A DNA stretch of 64,000 bases from Blasia pusilla (lineage: Eukaryota > Marchantiophyta > Marchantiopsida > Blasiales), in assembly GCA_050084515.1 (NCBI GenBank), contig CM114273.1:14632001-14696000 (forward strand). The letters run 5' to 3'. Below are positions 36,227 to 48,984 of this stretch, piece by piece. A program made the position numbers and the translations under genes. The notes beneath the pieces were generated by a model. That model had not been told where the DNA came from. It did no database searches and saw only the letters and a list, made by a program, of their open reading frames with translations. The first letter of the stretch is position 1, and each line of letters begins with the position of its first letter.

Positions 36227-37229
36227 TGTCGCGACCCTCATGACCAAACAAGTGCCAAGCGGAACATCGGAACATTAGCGGGCTCACGCTAAGATGGTTT
36301 GCGCGTTGGAGTAGTCTCAAAGAGGAGATAAGAAACGAGACACGAGCGAGGAGTCGCGTTTCAGATGTTATGGTCGCGACTGAGAAACCTGGACCAAACG
36401 CGGAATGAGACTTGAAAGAAGTCGAGTCCAGGAAGTGGGTTGCCAAAGGAAAGATCCGGATTTGGAACGCCACTAGCGTTTGAGAGTTTCCGACTATATT
36501 TATGGCCATAACTTTTAGCGCCAAGATGCGTTTGGATCAAATAAGAGTGCGTTGGAAAGATTATGGAGAGCCGGTCCAAACGCACTAAAGATCGCTGCAA
36601 ACGCATAAGCAGCGGCTGAGAAACAACCCAAAAACGACTATAAGTGGAATCGGGTTGAGGGCCACAATGAGGGGCCCGACCCTCCTTTTCCAAAGGGGGG
36701 GGGTTATTGGAGAACCCCAGAAGTACTAGTAAGGGGGAAGGTCTCCGAGAGTGCTTGGAACCCAAACCCCACTTTGGGCGCCGCGGGGTGGCTCAAGGGC
36801 ATGGAACGGAACGCGAGTTTGGGAGTTGGGTTGGAAAACCTGCACCAAGTCCATTGAGGCGATTTTAGACATCCCTCTTGGATTTCACCCCGCGACTCAA
36901 TTACTTGGGTCTCGGTTCGGAACTCACCCGAGGACCGTTGAACAGTTGGGATCGCTAGGCGCGCAAGTGCCGTTTCAGATCCCTGGACTAACCAGGAAGT
37001 CTGTTCCAAGTCTTGAAGGACTTGCCATGTTTTGGAAACTAGGAACTAAGGAAGGTTGAGCTTGATGAGACGCCGAGTTGAGGACTCGGTGGGTTGGAAC
37101 GCTGGTTGGCCCAGACCCGACTAACGAGAGTGCGTGTTTGGGTGCAGATCAGCGATGAGTTCGTGACCTACTGAACGTACGCTTTCGCAACACTAAAGAT
37201 TGACGTTCAAGGAGAGTAGGGGCGCAACA
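36227..37229 (+). mobile_element. Solo LTR of the chromovirus family, with 5-bp TSD
   Basis: A 1,003-bp segment begins tgtcgcgaccctcat and ends ggggcgcaaca, so it has the TG...CA ends of an LTR. It is flanked on both sides by ctagg (36222-36226 and 37230-37234), a perfect 5-bp target duplication. It is homologous along its length to the LTRs at 38483 and 44864. No internal element sequence follows. This is the expected product of recombination between two LTRs of one insertion. Confidence 0.95.
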
Positions 37230-37234
37230 CTAGG

Positions 37235-38477
37235 GTCCTAATTGCCCAATAAACCTTAAACGAGTCCACTATCAAGACTCAGAATATGCATGTTGGATCA
37301 AGGTCAATAGTTAATGTCCAAAACTTATATAATTAAACTTGGTTTGGAGTCAAAATTGCAACACCAAACTCATATTCTATTTCATGCTCTTGGTTCAACC
37401 CCTAGTTTGAATTAGTTTCCAAATTGGGATTTATTCAGGCTAGCATTCCAAACTTCCTTAAAAACCCTCTCCCTAATATATAGTTTGAGAGATATTTGGC
37501 CTCTCCTTCTTCCAAGGAATTCCTCTTAGGCTACTCCTCATGGCCCTCCAATCCAAATTATCATTTGAAGAATTTTTTGCCTTTTCTCAAGAAATTCGCT
37601 TCTGTGTTTATATGGATGTTTCATACATTAGAACCAACTCATCACAAGCTTTCTAAACATACCTTACTCAACTTGTTCATATCTCAAATCTAGACATCAT
37701 GACCTCAAACATAGAGAGACACCAAATACTAAGCTCAATTCAAAGGTAGGTTGTAGCCTTCTTTGAGTCCACCCTTAGTAGGGCTTGATCGCTCCTAAAG
37801 TTCCACCCCATGCTTGGTCATGCTCTTCAAAGACATTAACGTTATTTTTTGAGATATTCGGATAGGTTTGCATCTCTCGCTCTATAACTTATATCTCAAT
37901 TCTAAAATATTATTGTTTTTCCATCGTAGAATAAGCCCTTTATAATATTAATGTTCTATATTAGCGCACATTTAGTTATGAGGGTCGCAACATATGAGGA
38001 TTTCAACAATATGTGAGGTATGTGTAAGCTCTTCTTCCACTTGCTACATAAGAAACTCTCCCCTTATTAATGAATGGATCACAATGGAGCTTGATTGACT
38101 TCAAGAGATTATCTTTGAGAATTTGCACCAAATCAAACTTTCTAGTAACCTCTGAGGCAACCTCTTACATTCATCGAGCTTGTCTATGTGCATATGTGGA
38201 TATTAGAGTGAGAACATGACTTACTACAAATCCGCTTGTATTTTTTTCATTCCATTACATATATTTTTTATAATACTATGGCTATGCCTTGGACTTCCTT
38301 ATTCTTTCGTTCTAGGTGATACTGTGCCTAATTATATATATAGAGCCTATTTAGGATATCCACATTCTCTGATGTCCACATTGTGGACTTAGAATGAAAA
38401 GCAACCCATAATAAGTTCAAAGAGACAATAGTATTATTGGCTCATACTTTGGGATACACAGTTGGACAAGAGTAACC
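37235..38477. other. Noncoding spacer between solo LTR and chromovirus
   Basis: AT-rich DNA with no coding or RNA motif. A short echo of the LTR start (gttatgagggtcgcaaca, reverse orientation) lies near 37974-37992, perhaps a tiny LTR fragment. Confidence 0.5.
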
Positions 38478-38482
38478 ATATA

Positions 38483-39502
38483 TATTGCAACCCTCATGAC
38501 CAAACGAGTGCCAAAGCGGAACATCGGAACATTAGCGGGCTCACGCTAAGATGGTTTGCGCGTTGGAGTAGTCTCGAAGAAGAGACAAGAGACGAGACGC
38601 AAGTGAGGCTTCGTGTTTCAGATGTTGTGGTCGTGACCAAGAAACCTAGACCAAACGCGGAATAAGACTTGAAAGGATTTGAGTCTAGAAAGTGGGTTGC
38701 CAAAGGAAGGAATCCGGATTTGGAACGCCAATAGCGTTTGAGAGTTTCCGACTGTAATTATAACCATAACTTTTAGCGCCAAGATGCGTTTGGATTAAAA
38801 AAGAGTGCATTGGAAGGCTTATGGAAAGCCGGTTCAAACGCACTAAAGATCTCTGCAAACGCATAAGCAGCGACTGAGAAACAACCCAGAAATGACTATA
38901 AGTAGAGTCGGATTGAGGGCCACAATGAAGGGCCCGACCCTCCTTTTCCAAAGGGGGGGGGGGTTGGGGGGGGGGGTTTTAATGGAGAACCCCATAAGTA
39001 ATAGTAAGGGGGAAGGTCTCCAAGAGTGCTTGGAACTCGAACCCCGCTTTGGGCGCCATGGGGCGGCTCAAGGGCATGGAACGGATCGAGAGTTTGGGTT
39101 GGGTTGGAAAACTTGAACCAAGTCTACTGAGGCGATTGTAGACATCCCTCTTGGATTTCACCCCTCGACTCAATTACTTGAGTCTCGTTTTGGAACTCCC
39201 ACGAGGTCCGTTGAATAGTTGGGATCGCTAGGCGCGCAAGTGCCGTTTTAGGTTCCTGGACTAATCAGGAAGTCTGTTCCAAGTCTTGAAGGACTTGCCA
39301 TGTTTTGGAAACTAGAAAGTAAAGAAGGTTGAGCTTGATGAGACGCCGAGTTGAGAAGTCGGTGGGTTGGAACGCTGGTTGGCCCAGACCCGACTAACGA
39401 GAGTGCGTGTTTGGATGCAGATCGGCGATGAGATCGTGTCCTACTGAACGTACGCTTCCGCAACACTAAAGATTGACGTTCAAGGAGAGTAGAGGCGCGA
39501 TA
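38483..39502 (+). repeat. 5' LTR of the chromovirus (1,020 bp)
   Basis: It aligns over its length with the 3' LTR. The first base pair is TA rather than TG here, a likely G to A change, since the 3' LTR starts tgttgcg. It contains a long g-run near 38953-38977 that is longer than in the other copies. Confidence 0.93.
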
Positions 39503-39504
39503 AG

Positions 39505-39516
39505 TGGTATGAGAGC
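39505..39516 (+). other. Primer-binding site (initiator tRNA-Met type)
   Basis: The sequence tggtatgagagc lies 2 nt after the 5' LTR. It matches the usual tggtatcagagc, complementary to the 3' end of initiator tRNA-Met, with one mismatch. It would prime minus-strand DNA synthesis. Confidence 0.85.
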
Positions 39517-39545
39517 TAATCCCTGGTGAGCGAGAACTTGGGGTC

Positions 39546-40581
39546 ATGGCATCAACCGAACGCTTGGGAAAACTCAAGGTAGCGGCTAGACTCAGACGCT
39601 CGAGGAGGGACGCAAGAAACGAGGAGGAGATCTGAGTGAGTTGGCTTGAAATTGGCGATCGAGGGAGAACAACCCAAGAAGCGCCGAATCAAGCGTCGTG
39701 AATCAAGAGAGGAACCAATGCCGGATCATGAAGCTATGGAGGAGACGGAGACTCCCAAAGAGCTAAATGCCAGACGTGAGGACGTTCCAGAGGCGAATCC
39801 TTCCGCGGGGCCATTGGGCCCAAACTCAGGGGAACCGACCGAGTCAAGCCAGACGTTGGACTTGTTGAAGCTGTTGGTGGAGCATATGTCCCAGCAAAGC
39901 AAGCGGATTGCACAGTTAGAGGCCACCCGAACTCCGGGTGCGGGAAGAAAGCTCTGCAAGACAAACCTGCCCACGCAATTCACTAGGGTGGGACGCTCGC
40001 GGAAAGTGAAGGATTTCCTTACGGAACTGGAACTGTACTTCGAGGCGCAGAGGGCAGCTGAGCAGGACAAGGTGACGGTAGCCGTTACTTTCGTGAAGGA
40101 TCATGCGCTACAATGGTGGACAACTCAACAAGAGGAATATCTGGTCGGCGAGTCACCTCTGAGTTGGGAGGAGTTTAAGGTGTTGATAGGGGATCGATTC
40201 ACTCCGGAGTACCAAGGGTTGTGCGACACGGTGGAATGCGTGCGGATGCGGCAGAGTGGTTCCTTAAGCGCGTATGTGAGGGAGTTTAGTGCGAAACTGA
40301 CTTCTCTTCCAAAGATGGATGAGCACGCAAAGAAGGCTATCTTCATTAGCGGACTCAAGCCGATCGCTGAAAAGGCCCTTTACCGAATGCCGACATTGCC
40401 AAATACCTGCGCGGATCTTCTGAAGCCAGCGGAGCGGATTGGGGATGATGAGGTCCAAACCCAGAAACCCTTTAAGCCAAAAGGTTTTTTGAAGAAGTCG
40501 AAAAATAAGGAGACGTTCAAAAGAGTTTGGAGTGGGGGCCTGCACAATCCAGGAGAGTCGTCTGCCCCGGCAGCAAAATGA
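39546..40581 (+). pseudogene. Chromovirus gag (capsid-type) with 5' frameshift
   Basis: An ATG at 39546 opens a basic N-terminus (MASTERLGKLK) that meets a stop near 39633; the rest continues in another frame from about 39640. The main part has the retrotransposon gag signature: FLTELELYFEAQ, then ALQWWTTQQEE, then WEEFKVLIGDRFTPEY and VREFSAKLTSLP. It ends at a TGA (40579-40581), after which the same frame continues into the nucleocapsid and protease region. Gag would form the virus-like particle in which reverse transcription occurs. Confidence 0.88.
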
Positions 40582-41352
40582 GTGGAACTTCATGCGAAGC
40601 CGAGAGGAGGACAGCACTCGAAGTCAGGGAACGGCAAGGTCATAAGCTACAACTCTGGCGAACCGGGGCACCTGGCGAAAGTGTGTTCGAAACCGAAGGC
40701 TAGTAATGGGAGTATGATTGCGTTTGCTGCTAAGCATCTGTTGGCGGGTGATCTCGAGACGTCCCTTCAGCTCAACAAGAGGACGCACAATTTGGTGTAC
40801 CTAAGATCCAAGATTGCTGATCGCGATATGTTGTTGCTCGTGGATACAGGTGCTTCGCACTCCTTCCTAAGCCTGAGAATCATGAAGGAACTGGTGTTGT
40901 ATACCTCTAAGGCGGATGAGCCCATTCGAGTAGGATTTGCAGGAGGCAAGTCTCATCGGACTTGTGAATTGGTCTTGGGTTTGACCGTAGGATGCGGGGT
41001 ATTCGAGTTGAAGGAGAATTTCACTGTGTGCGAAATGGATGGCATTGACGGAGTCTTGGGGAATACATTCCTAGATATGTATGAGGTGGAGTTAAGACGT
41101 AGACCCTTGAGGTTGAGCGTCTTGCTAAAAGGCAAATGGTTACAGGTGGGGTTGGTCCGTGAGGTTCCGGCGAAAAAGGAGTTAGTGAACTCGATTACAA
41201 GGAGGAGCATGACCGAGTTGGAGTATGGATTTCTTTGCTTGATGAGACAAGTGGATAAGGCTACAAGCAGAATACGCAGAGATCAGGACACTACTTCAAG
41301 GGGAATCCCAGAACCACTTCATGAAGTGGTCAAGGAGTTGAGGATGTCTTGA
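40582..41352 (+). pseudogene. Chromovirus nucleocapsid knuckle and aspartic protease
   Basis: It is in frame with gag but follows a TGA. The zinc-knuckle region reads SYNSGEPGHLAKVC, where the two first cysteines of the usual C-x2-C-x4-H-x4-C are both serine. The protease active site is LLLVDTGASHSF, with a second part DGVLGNTFLDMY. It would cut the gag-pol polyprotein. The frame ends at 41352 after a one-base loss near 41340; the next frame carries the continuing linker. Confidence 0.85.
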
Positions 41353-43142
41353 CAAATGAGCTTTCGACTGAGTTGCCACCACATAGAGCCGTAGATCATA
41401 AGACAGAGATCATACCTGGTTCCCAACCACCTTCAAAAGCACCATACAGGTTGAATCACGAGGAACTTCTTGAGTTGAAAAGGCAGTTAAGTGAACTCTT
41501 GGAAAAGGGTTACATTAGAACTAGCAAGTAACCTTATGGAGCACCTGTTCTTTTTGTAAAGAAGAAGGATGGAAAGATGAGGTTGTATGTTGATTACCGT
41601 GCGCTGAATAAAGTGACGGTTCGGAACAATTATCCTCTTTCGAGGATAGATGATCTCTTCGATAGGCTGGCAGGCGCGAGATATTTCAGTAGGATTGACT
41701 TGAAGTCTGGATATTACCGGATCCGGATTGTCGAGGCAGATGTGGAGAAGATTGCGTGTAGGACAAGATACGGTTCCTTTGAGTTTGTAGTGATGCCTTT
41801 CGGTCTATGTAACGCGCCTCCGACGTTCACCACATTGATGAACTCCATTTTTCACAAGGAAATGGATGAGTATGTTGTCATCTATATTGATGACATACTT
41901 ATCTATCCAAAGTCACTAGAGGAGCACGTTCGACATGTGAGAGCGGTCTTGTCTAAGCTAAGGGCAAATCAGTTGTATGCGAATGTAGAGAAGAGCGAAT
42001 TTGGTTTGAGCAAGATCAAATTCTTGGGTCACGTGGTCAGTGCAGATGGCGTCAGTCTAGACATGAAGAAGGTGAAAGCGATTGTCGAGTGGGAACCCCC
42101 ATCCACTATAAAGGGGATGAGGAGGTTCATAGATGCGGTGCGGTTCTATCGCACTTATGTGAAAAACTTTTCGGGAATTTTGAGACCTATCACGGATTGG
42201 ATAGCAAAGTTTGCCAACACGACTTGGACCCAGGAAGTTAATGAGGCATTCAGCCGAGTGAAGCAGATTCTATCGCAGGAACCAGTATTGAAGCTGCCGG
42301 ACTTTGACAAACCTTCCGAAGTGCATACAGATGCTAGTGATTTCGCGGTTGCAGGAATGTTGGTGCAAGAAGGGAGACCTCTAGCATACGAGAGCAAGAA
42401 GCTTAGCGATACTGAAAGGAGATGGCCCACTCATGAGAAAGAGTTATTCGTGGTGGTACATTGCTTGAGGAAGTGGCGGCATTATTTAGGGCTCCACAAG
42501 ACTCGAGTATTCAACGATAATATATCACTCAAGTATTTTGAGACCCAGGATCCAGTGACACCGAAACAACTGCGATGGCATGATACCTTGGCGTTGATGG
42601 ATGTTGAGTTGATTCACAAGCTAGGTAAAGATAATGTGATTCCAGATGCGTTGAGTGGCAAGGAGGAACACATGCCATCGACGACACAGGTCTTGAGAGC
42701 AATGTTCCCTAAAGAAACAGACCTAGAAAGAAGGATTCGTGAAGGATATATGAAGGATGCCCACGCATGCGAGTACCTGAGGAAGTTGAAGCAAAGTGAG
42801 AAGGTGGCCGACATAAGTTTGAGGCACGGTTTACTAAGGTTCAAGCAGAAAAGGATCTATGTAGGGCAAGGCAGGATGGGAACCAAAGTGTTAGCGGAGT
42901 GTCACGACGGACCATTGGCAGGACATAAAGGAGAGAAATCTACGCTGGCTGTTCTGTCGAAGCGGTCCTTTTGGCCCAACATGAAAGAGGATGTTGCTCA
43001 ATATGTGAAGACCTGTGTAACCTGCCAAGCCAATAGAGTTTCTTATGATAAAAAAACAAGGCTTGCTGCATCCCTTGCCGATCCCAGAAGGACCCTTGCA
43101 AAGTGTGAGTATGGATTTCATCACGAGTCTTTCCGAATCTGA
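41349..43142 (+). pseudogene. Chromovirus reverse transcriptase, RNase H and integrase zinc finger
   Basis: The frame opens with the linker before reverse transcriptase (ELSTELPPHRAVDHK), is cut by TAA at 41529, then runs open to 43142. The polymerase shows VDYRALNKVT, then YFSRIDLKSGYYRI, then MPFGLCNAPPTF, and the catalytic YIDDILIY near 41880. RNase H begins VHTDASDFAV, followed by RRWPTHEKELFVVV. The HHCC integrase finger is at the end (GHKGEKSTL then CVTCQANR). A frameshift near 43060-43140 moves into the integrase core frame. Catalytic residues are kept, so decay looks recent. Confidence 0.93.
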
Positions 43143-44190
43143 GGGATACAACGCTATACTTGTGATTGTTGATCGGTTTAGCAAGTTGGCGAGATTCGTG
43201 CCGACGGTGGATTCCGCAACGGCTTATACGACGTCGCAACTATTTCTCGATAGCTGGTGGCGTGCTCACGGTTTGCCGAGGAGCATTGTTTCAGATCGGG
43301 ATCCAAAGTTTACCAGTGCTTTCTGGAAGCACTTGTTCAGGAGGTTTAAGACCAAGCTGAGTTTCGGTACGGCTTTCTACCCACAGACGGATGGACAAAC
43401 TGAAAAGGTAAACTCAATCGTGAATCAGTACTTAAGGAATTATGTTAGTGCTGATCAACGAGATTGGGTCAAGTGGCTGAGCATGGCGGAGTACTGCTAC
43501 AACTCGACCAAGCATTTTGCAACTGGAGAATCTCCGTTTCTTCTGGAAAATGGACAAGAGCCAGAAGGGCCTCTTGACCTAGCCCTTTCAAAGGGTACTA
43601 CATTGGCACAAACAGGACAAGCGACGGCAGAAGGTTTGTTGGTAGAAATGCGAGAACGGGAAGAGCGAGCAAGGCGAAGTCTTGCAAAGGCTCAAATGAG
43701 GTACGTTAAGCATGCTAACAAGAGTCGGCGCCAAGTACGATTCCAAGTTGGAGAGCAAGTTTGGTTGAGTGTGAAGAATCTCACTCTTCCGAAAGAGTTG
43801 TCTGCAAAGGTGTCTGCCAAGTATGCTGGACTGTATGTGATTGTGGCAAACCCGTTTGAGGATGTGTATACATTGGGGCTGCCGATCGAGCTCAAGATCC
43901 ATCCGACCTTTCATGTGTCATTGTTGAAGAAATATCTTCAAGATAATGGACGTTTCGAGCGGAGACAGGTGGTGAGACCGCACCCGGTGATCATAAATGA
44001 AGAGCCGGAGTTTGAGGTGGAGATCATCTTACGTTCAAGGCGTCGGGCCAACAAGTATGAATACTTGGTTAAATGGAAGGGCTACCATGTGAAGGAGGCG
44101 ACTTGGATTGCGGAGGCGGATTTGGAACACGTGCAAGAGTTGTCGCGAGACTTCAAGCGAAGCACATACGTTAGTACGAGGAGAAGCTAG
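43045..44190 (+). pseudogene. Chromovirus integrase core and C-terminal chromodomain
   Basis: This frame overlaps the preceding one and carries the integrase catalytic core: D in SMDFITSL, D in VSDRDPKFTS, and E in DGQTEKVN, the D-D-35-E triad. After a basic linker comes the conserved RFQVGEQVWL and HPTFHVSLLKKY. It ends with a chromodomain, KYEYLVKWKGY then ATWIAEADLEHV, which in this group guides insertion toward heterochromatin. The stop is at 44188-44190. About 660 noncoding bases follow before the polypurine tract. Confidence 0.93.
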
Positions 44191-44850
44191 AGACATGACT
44201 TGTACCCATTGGAATCTTCGGCCGAAGGCCGTTGTAACTAGAATATGCTAGTGTTGCAATAAAGGAGTGTATGGATTTGGAGATTAGATGCCAGAGTTGA
44301 TTGCAATTTTTATGTGGTAGTGCATGGCTATGAATCGTTCATCATAGGCTTAAGACGTAAGTCAAGAGGACAGACAAGGAGTATTTGAGGTGAGAGCTCG
44401 TATGTGGATAAGCACCTACAACAGGACCTTGTGTTGGATTACACTCGGGCTCGCCCTAGCGTCGGCGGGGCAGATGAATCTGTCTTGGGGCTTGGGGTGA
44501 TCTTACTTGTGACTACATAAGTAAACTTAGTGACGCGCCTAAGTTGAATACGAGAGCGACCCAATAGTAGTACGCTTTATAGACCAAGTAAACAGGTGTG
44601 ATGTTTACAGGAATGAGCCAGAAGAGTCTAAGGTTGCACACTTAGTTAGCTTATTTGATAGGTTAGTTCTTTGGAATGAGTCCATGCTTATCATAGAGGA
44701 GAGGCTAATAATTCTAAGTGGTACAAAGCGACAACTGTACACTAAGAGGAATTGTGGGTTAGCCACCAGAACGCAATTCAATGTCAAGGGGTAGGCTGCC
44801 CAGGAGACTTGACATAACAAAGGTTTGCGTTGATGAGGGCATTAATCTCT

Positions 44851-44863
44851 AAAGAGGGGTGAG
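44851..44863 (+). other. Polypurine tract
   Basis: The sequence aaagaggggtgag lies immediately before the 3' LTR and would prime plus-strand DNA synthesis. One pyrimidine interrupts the purine run. Confidence 0.8.
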
Positions 44864-45871
44864 TGTTGCGACCCTCATGACCAAACGAGTGCCAAAGCGG
44901 AACATCGGAACATTAGCGGGCTCACGCTAAGATGGTTTGCGCGTTGGAGTAGTCTCGAAGAAGAGACAAGAGACGAGACGCAAGTGAGGCTTCGCGTTTC
45001 AGATGTTGTGGTCGCGACCGAGAAACCTAGACCAAACGCGGAATAAGACTTGAAAGGAGTTGAGTCTAGAAAGTGGGTTGCCAAAGGAAAGAATCCGGAT
45101 TTGGAACGCCACTAGCGTTTGAGAGTTTCCGACTGTAATTATAACCATAACTTTTAGCGCCAAGATGAGTTTGGATTAAAAAAGAGTGCATTGGAAGGCT
45201 TATGGAAAGCCGGTTCAAATGCACTAAAGATCTCTGCAAACGCATAAGCTGCGACTGAGAAACAACCCGGAAATGATTGTAAGTAGAGTCGGGTTGAGGG
45301 CCACAATGAAGGGCCCGACCCTCCTTTTCCAAAGGGGGGGGGGGGGTTATTGGAGAACCCCATAAGTAATAGTAAGGGGGAAGGTCTCCAAGAGTGCTCG
45401 GAACTTGAACCCCGCTTTGGGCGCCATGGGGCGGCTCAAGGGCATAGAACGGATCGAGAGTTTGGGGTTGGGTTGGAAAACTTGAACCAAGTCTACGGAG
45501 GCAATTTTAGACATCCCTTTTGGATTTCATCCCGCGACTCAATCACTTGGGTCTCGGTTTGGAACTCGCATGAGGTACGTTGAATAGTTGGGATCGCTAG
45601 GCGCGCAAGTGCAGTTTTCGGTTCTTGGGCTAATTAGGAAGTCTATTCCAAGTCTTGAAGGACTTGCCATGTTTTGGAAACTAGGAAGTAAAGGAGGTTG
45701 AGCTTGATGAGACGCCGAGTTGAGAACTTGGTGGGTTGGAACGTTGGTTGGCCCAGACCCGACTAACGAGAGTATCTGTTTAGGTGCAGATCGGCGATGA
45801 GATCGTGTCTTACTGAACGTCTGCTTCCGCAACACTAAAGATTGACGTTCAAGGAGAGTAGGGGCGCGATA
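44864..45871 (+). repeat. 3' LTR of the chromovirus (1,008 bp)
   Basis: It starts tgttgcgaccctcat and ends gcgcgata, followed by the target duplication atata. It is closely similar to the 5' LTR; in the first ~260 bp I count about six differences, most of them C to T or G to A at CpG sites. Confidence 0.93.
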
Positions 45872-45876
45872 ATATA

Positions 45877-48800
45877 TCCTACACCTTCTACAACACAAGT
45901 TATCTCTCATCGATGAGTAAGAGTTGGATACAATGGGCAAACACTTGAGTCGTCAAGATCCTATTTTTCTAATGGATATCGTAACAACTATTTTTCCATC
46001 GGATAACAACAATACACGCCCCATCGAGTCTACCAAGTAGATTAGCACGTTTGCATCTTTGGCCTTCCACTCATGGAACTCAGAGTATATCATGTAATCG
46101 TCGAGGGTCGGAAGGAATATGAAGTCTACAAAGAATAAAATTATTTAAAATATAATTATCATCATACAGTAATTAAAAACAATAAATACAAAAATATGCA
46201 AGATTTCAACATGATGGTAATCATTTGGAAAATTAGATTGGCATAATTACAATTGTCAAATTATGAATCATATAAGATATCATTATCATAGACCTCGTAA
46301 AGAACAAAGATTTAGCTTGTACCAAAGCTAATTGAAATAGGTAAGAAAGTGAAATTTAAAATAAAAAATACTACAAAAAATAGTAATACTTGATATTATC
46401 TTCAACATCAAATCCATAAATTCTAGTGATATCATAGGAGCCACTACTTCATCAATAAATGCAAGAGCCATCCCAACTAGAGATTTTTCTTCATAGGTAT
46501 CACTCCTTCTAGAAAGATCACAATGACATCCACCATCATTAAGGTCAACCAAATCAACATGTCTTAATCTTTAACCTTGAACTTGAGCAACTAGAGGCTT
46601 ATCATGTAACTAATGAGAGTTGGTGTGAAAGAGGAAACTTTCTAAAAAAACTAAGTAAGATGTCCACCGTGATGACTTACGTATTAAAATACATAAAAAT
46701 TGATTTATAAAAATAGAAATGAATGTCTAGATTGGAAACATATATCATAGATGATGTAACTAAAAAATTAGAGCAATAAGGCATATTGGATATAATTATA
46801 TGGCTGGCCAAACAAACAAACAAAATGATCACAATAAGCCAAGAATATTCACGATGGCTTTATTGTTGGAATACTAATCAAAATAAAATAGAATAATACC
46901 TTCGATCCAAAATTTTGTATCTTTAACACAGTATTTGAGCTCTCTGGTCTTTTTATATTTGACGTGGTCATCGTGGGTTCAATGGATTTGGAATTCTATA
47001 ATAAATGTAAGAAGAAATAAAAAATTTCAGCAAATTTAGATTTTTTTCCACAAGATGCCTAAATTACCGTAGCGCTAAATAATCTGACATTGTAAATGAT
47101 GTAGCAATAGAAGGAGGCACAAAGCGCATATTTTGATGGAAGGGCTTGGTTTTTCCCTTGATACTCCGTCTTTTTTGGCTTCTTAAACGCAATATGATAT
47201 TGCCCTCAAAGTTTGGGAGGTCCATGAAAGGCCTTTTACCAACATGTTGTAATTTTTGATCCACGTAATGAATATTTCTATAAAAAAAACATTAATTTAA
47301 ATATATATTAACACTAATAGATAGAAATTTTTGAATCATGCAATAAACGAACTCCACCATTAAATAGATATCAATCCCAACAGGCAAAAGTTTCTTATAT
47401 CTCATATTTCATAAGACAATGAATCTACCATCAAGAGAGAATCAACAATGCTCGTTTCATTTGAGTCATCAAAATTAGTAATATGACCACTGCTTAGAGT
47501 CCAATATCTAGAATGTAGGGTGTCTCACACAAATGAATAGCTAGAAGATATAGGCCTAGAGGATGGAATATGATCATTAGTCGAAGTTGTATCTCTTTCT
47601 TCCTTCTCACCTTGAGATAATTCAACATTGATACATTGATTAACTTGTACCACTAATGGTGTGGATAGAACTCTATATACACTCTCATCGATAACTTTCC
47701 TTGTATCCTCAATAAGTACAATCATTTATTGATTTTTTATCTTCTCATAAAAAAAACAATTGTTGGAACACAGCCATTACTCGATATTTGTATGAATTCA
47801 ATACTCTCATGATTTTTTGGCATGGGCTCAATTGCTTTTTCACCAAGAAGAACATGCAACTCGACATCATTGTCTTGCATCATCATTTAAAACATCTGGT
47901 TCCTCATACGCTTCTTTGACACAACTTGCAACATAGATGATAAGTCATCACATTTAAATAACTTCAAATTTAGATCACACAACCAAAAACAAAACATAAT
48001 AAAGAGTTTCATATTTTATAGCAAGAATACTATATTTTTCACGATATTTCTTTATTTTACAAATATCAATATCAACAGTATAGATCAATACACACTTATT
48101 GTATTACTCAAGACTTGAATCATAATCACGAGAAAGAGTATCAACCATGAATTCTCCAATCTTATTACTATCATCACTTATGTACGACTTCGCATAATTA
48201 ATACTAGTCGATGCCCATGCTCTCCATGAGTGAATGAAAATTACCTCGAGAAGACAAAGGCTCGGGTTTCAAAATAGGTTAGTGGGGAGAATAATACTTG
48301 TCAATCAATTAGAGGCCGAAAAAGATTGGTATCATCAGGATGGAAGGCACCCCGTATAAGGGCACTCTCCCATAGTAACATAGATGCCTATATTCCTCGT
48401 CGAACTCATCACCTATATACCACCCTTCTACATCATATAGAGAAGTCAAAGAATATTCAACATCGTCATGTTCTTCCATACTAAGGCAGATATCTATAGA
48501 GTATCTTTCATCATTATTGGGAGTACTTATAATTTGCTTGCCTTTATGAACGTCCTTAACCTCCTTAACCTCATTGAAAAACTTAGAAGCATTAGGGGAG
48601 ACATTAGGATCAATATCAAATAGTTGTCGTTTTCATTACTATCATGACAAAGAAAATCTGTACTCCTCATGTCTTTCTACCAAATGTTCAAGACTCCCTA
48701 TCGTTATGATTGTTTCAAAACTTAGAGGCCTCTTGCATCCGGACGAGAGACTTGACATGCCTAACCCTAGAATCATTCCGTACAATCAATATGTCTTTTC

Positions 48801-48984
48801 CAGCAAAAAGATAAAACTTCATCACTTTTCCTTCATGTTACCATTGGAATAATAAGACATGGGTTTGTAGGGTACAAAAAAATGGTTGTGACCATCCTAT
48901 TGGCCGCTTATATCTTACTTATCCGGGTGAATACTCAATTTTTTTTATGTATATGTGCTCGTATATACCATCCTATAAAGTAAC
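45877..48984. other. AT-rich noncoding DNA, no recognisable gene
   Basis: Long AT-rich stretch with only short frames and no motif I can assign. It may hold upstream parts of the decayed Helitron that begins to be readable at about 48985, but I cannot show this. Confidence 0.45.

Larger units (their letters stand above)
38483..45871 (+). mobile_element. Ty3/gypsy chromovirus, complete insertion, coding region broken
   Basis: A 7,389-bp LTR retrotransposon flanked by the 5-bp target duplication atata (38478-38482 and 45872-45876). Order: 5' LTR, primer-binding site, gag, protease, reverse transcriptase, RNase H, integrase, chromodomain, polypurine tract, 3' LTR. Integrase after RNase H defines Ty3/gypsy; the C-terminal chromodomain defines a chromovirus. 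The coding region carries at least three frameshifts (near 39630, 41340 and 43060-43140) and stops at 40579 and 41529, so it could move only with help from another copy. Confidence 0.95.

Noticed and set aside
36361-37059. Frames of 100-134 codons, also near 38685, 45066 and 45539
   Set aside because: They lie inside LTRs of the chromovirus family and recur in each LTR copy; LTRs do not encode these proteins.
43420-43445. Apparent loss of the integrase catalytic glutamate
   Set aside because: I first aligned the Glu to a downstream Asn. The catalytic Glu of Ty3/gypsy integrases is the one in DGQTE, which is present.
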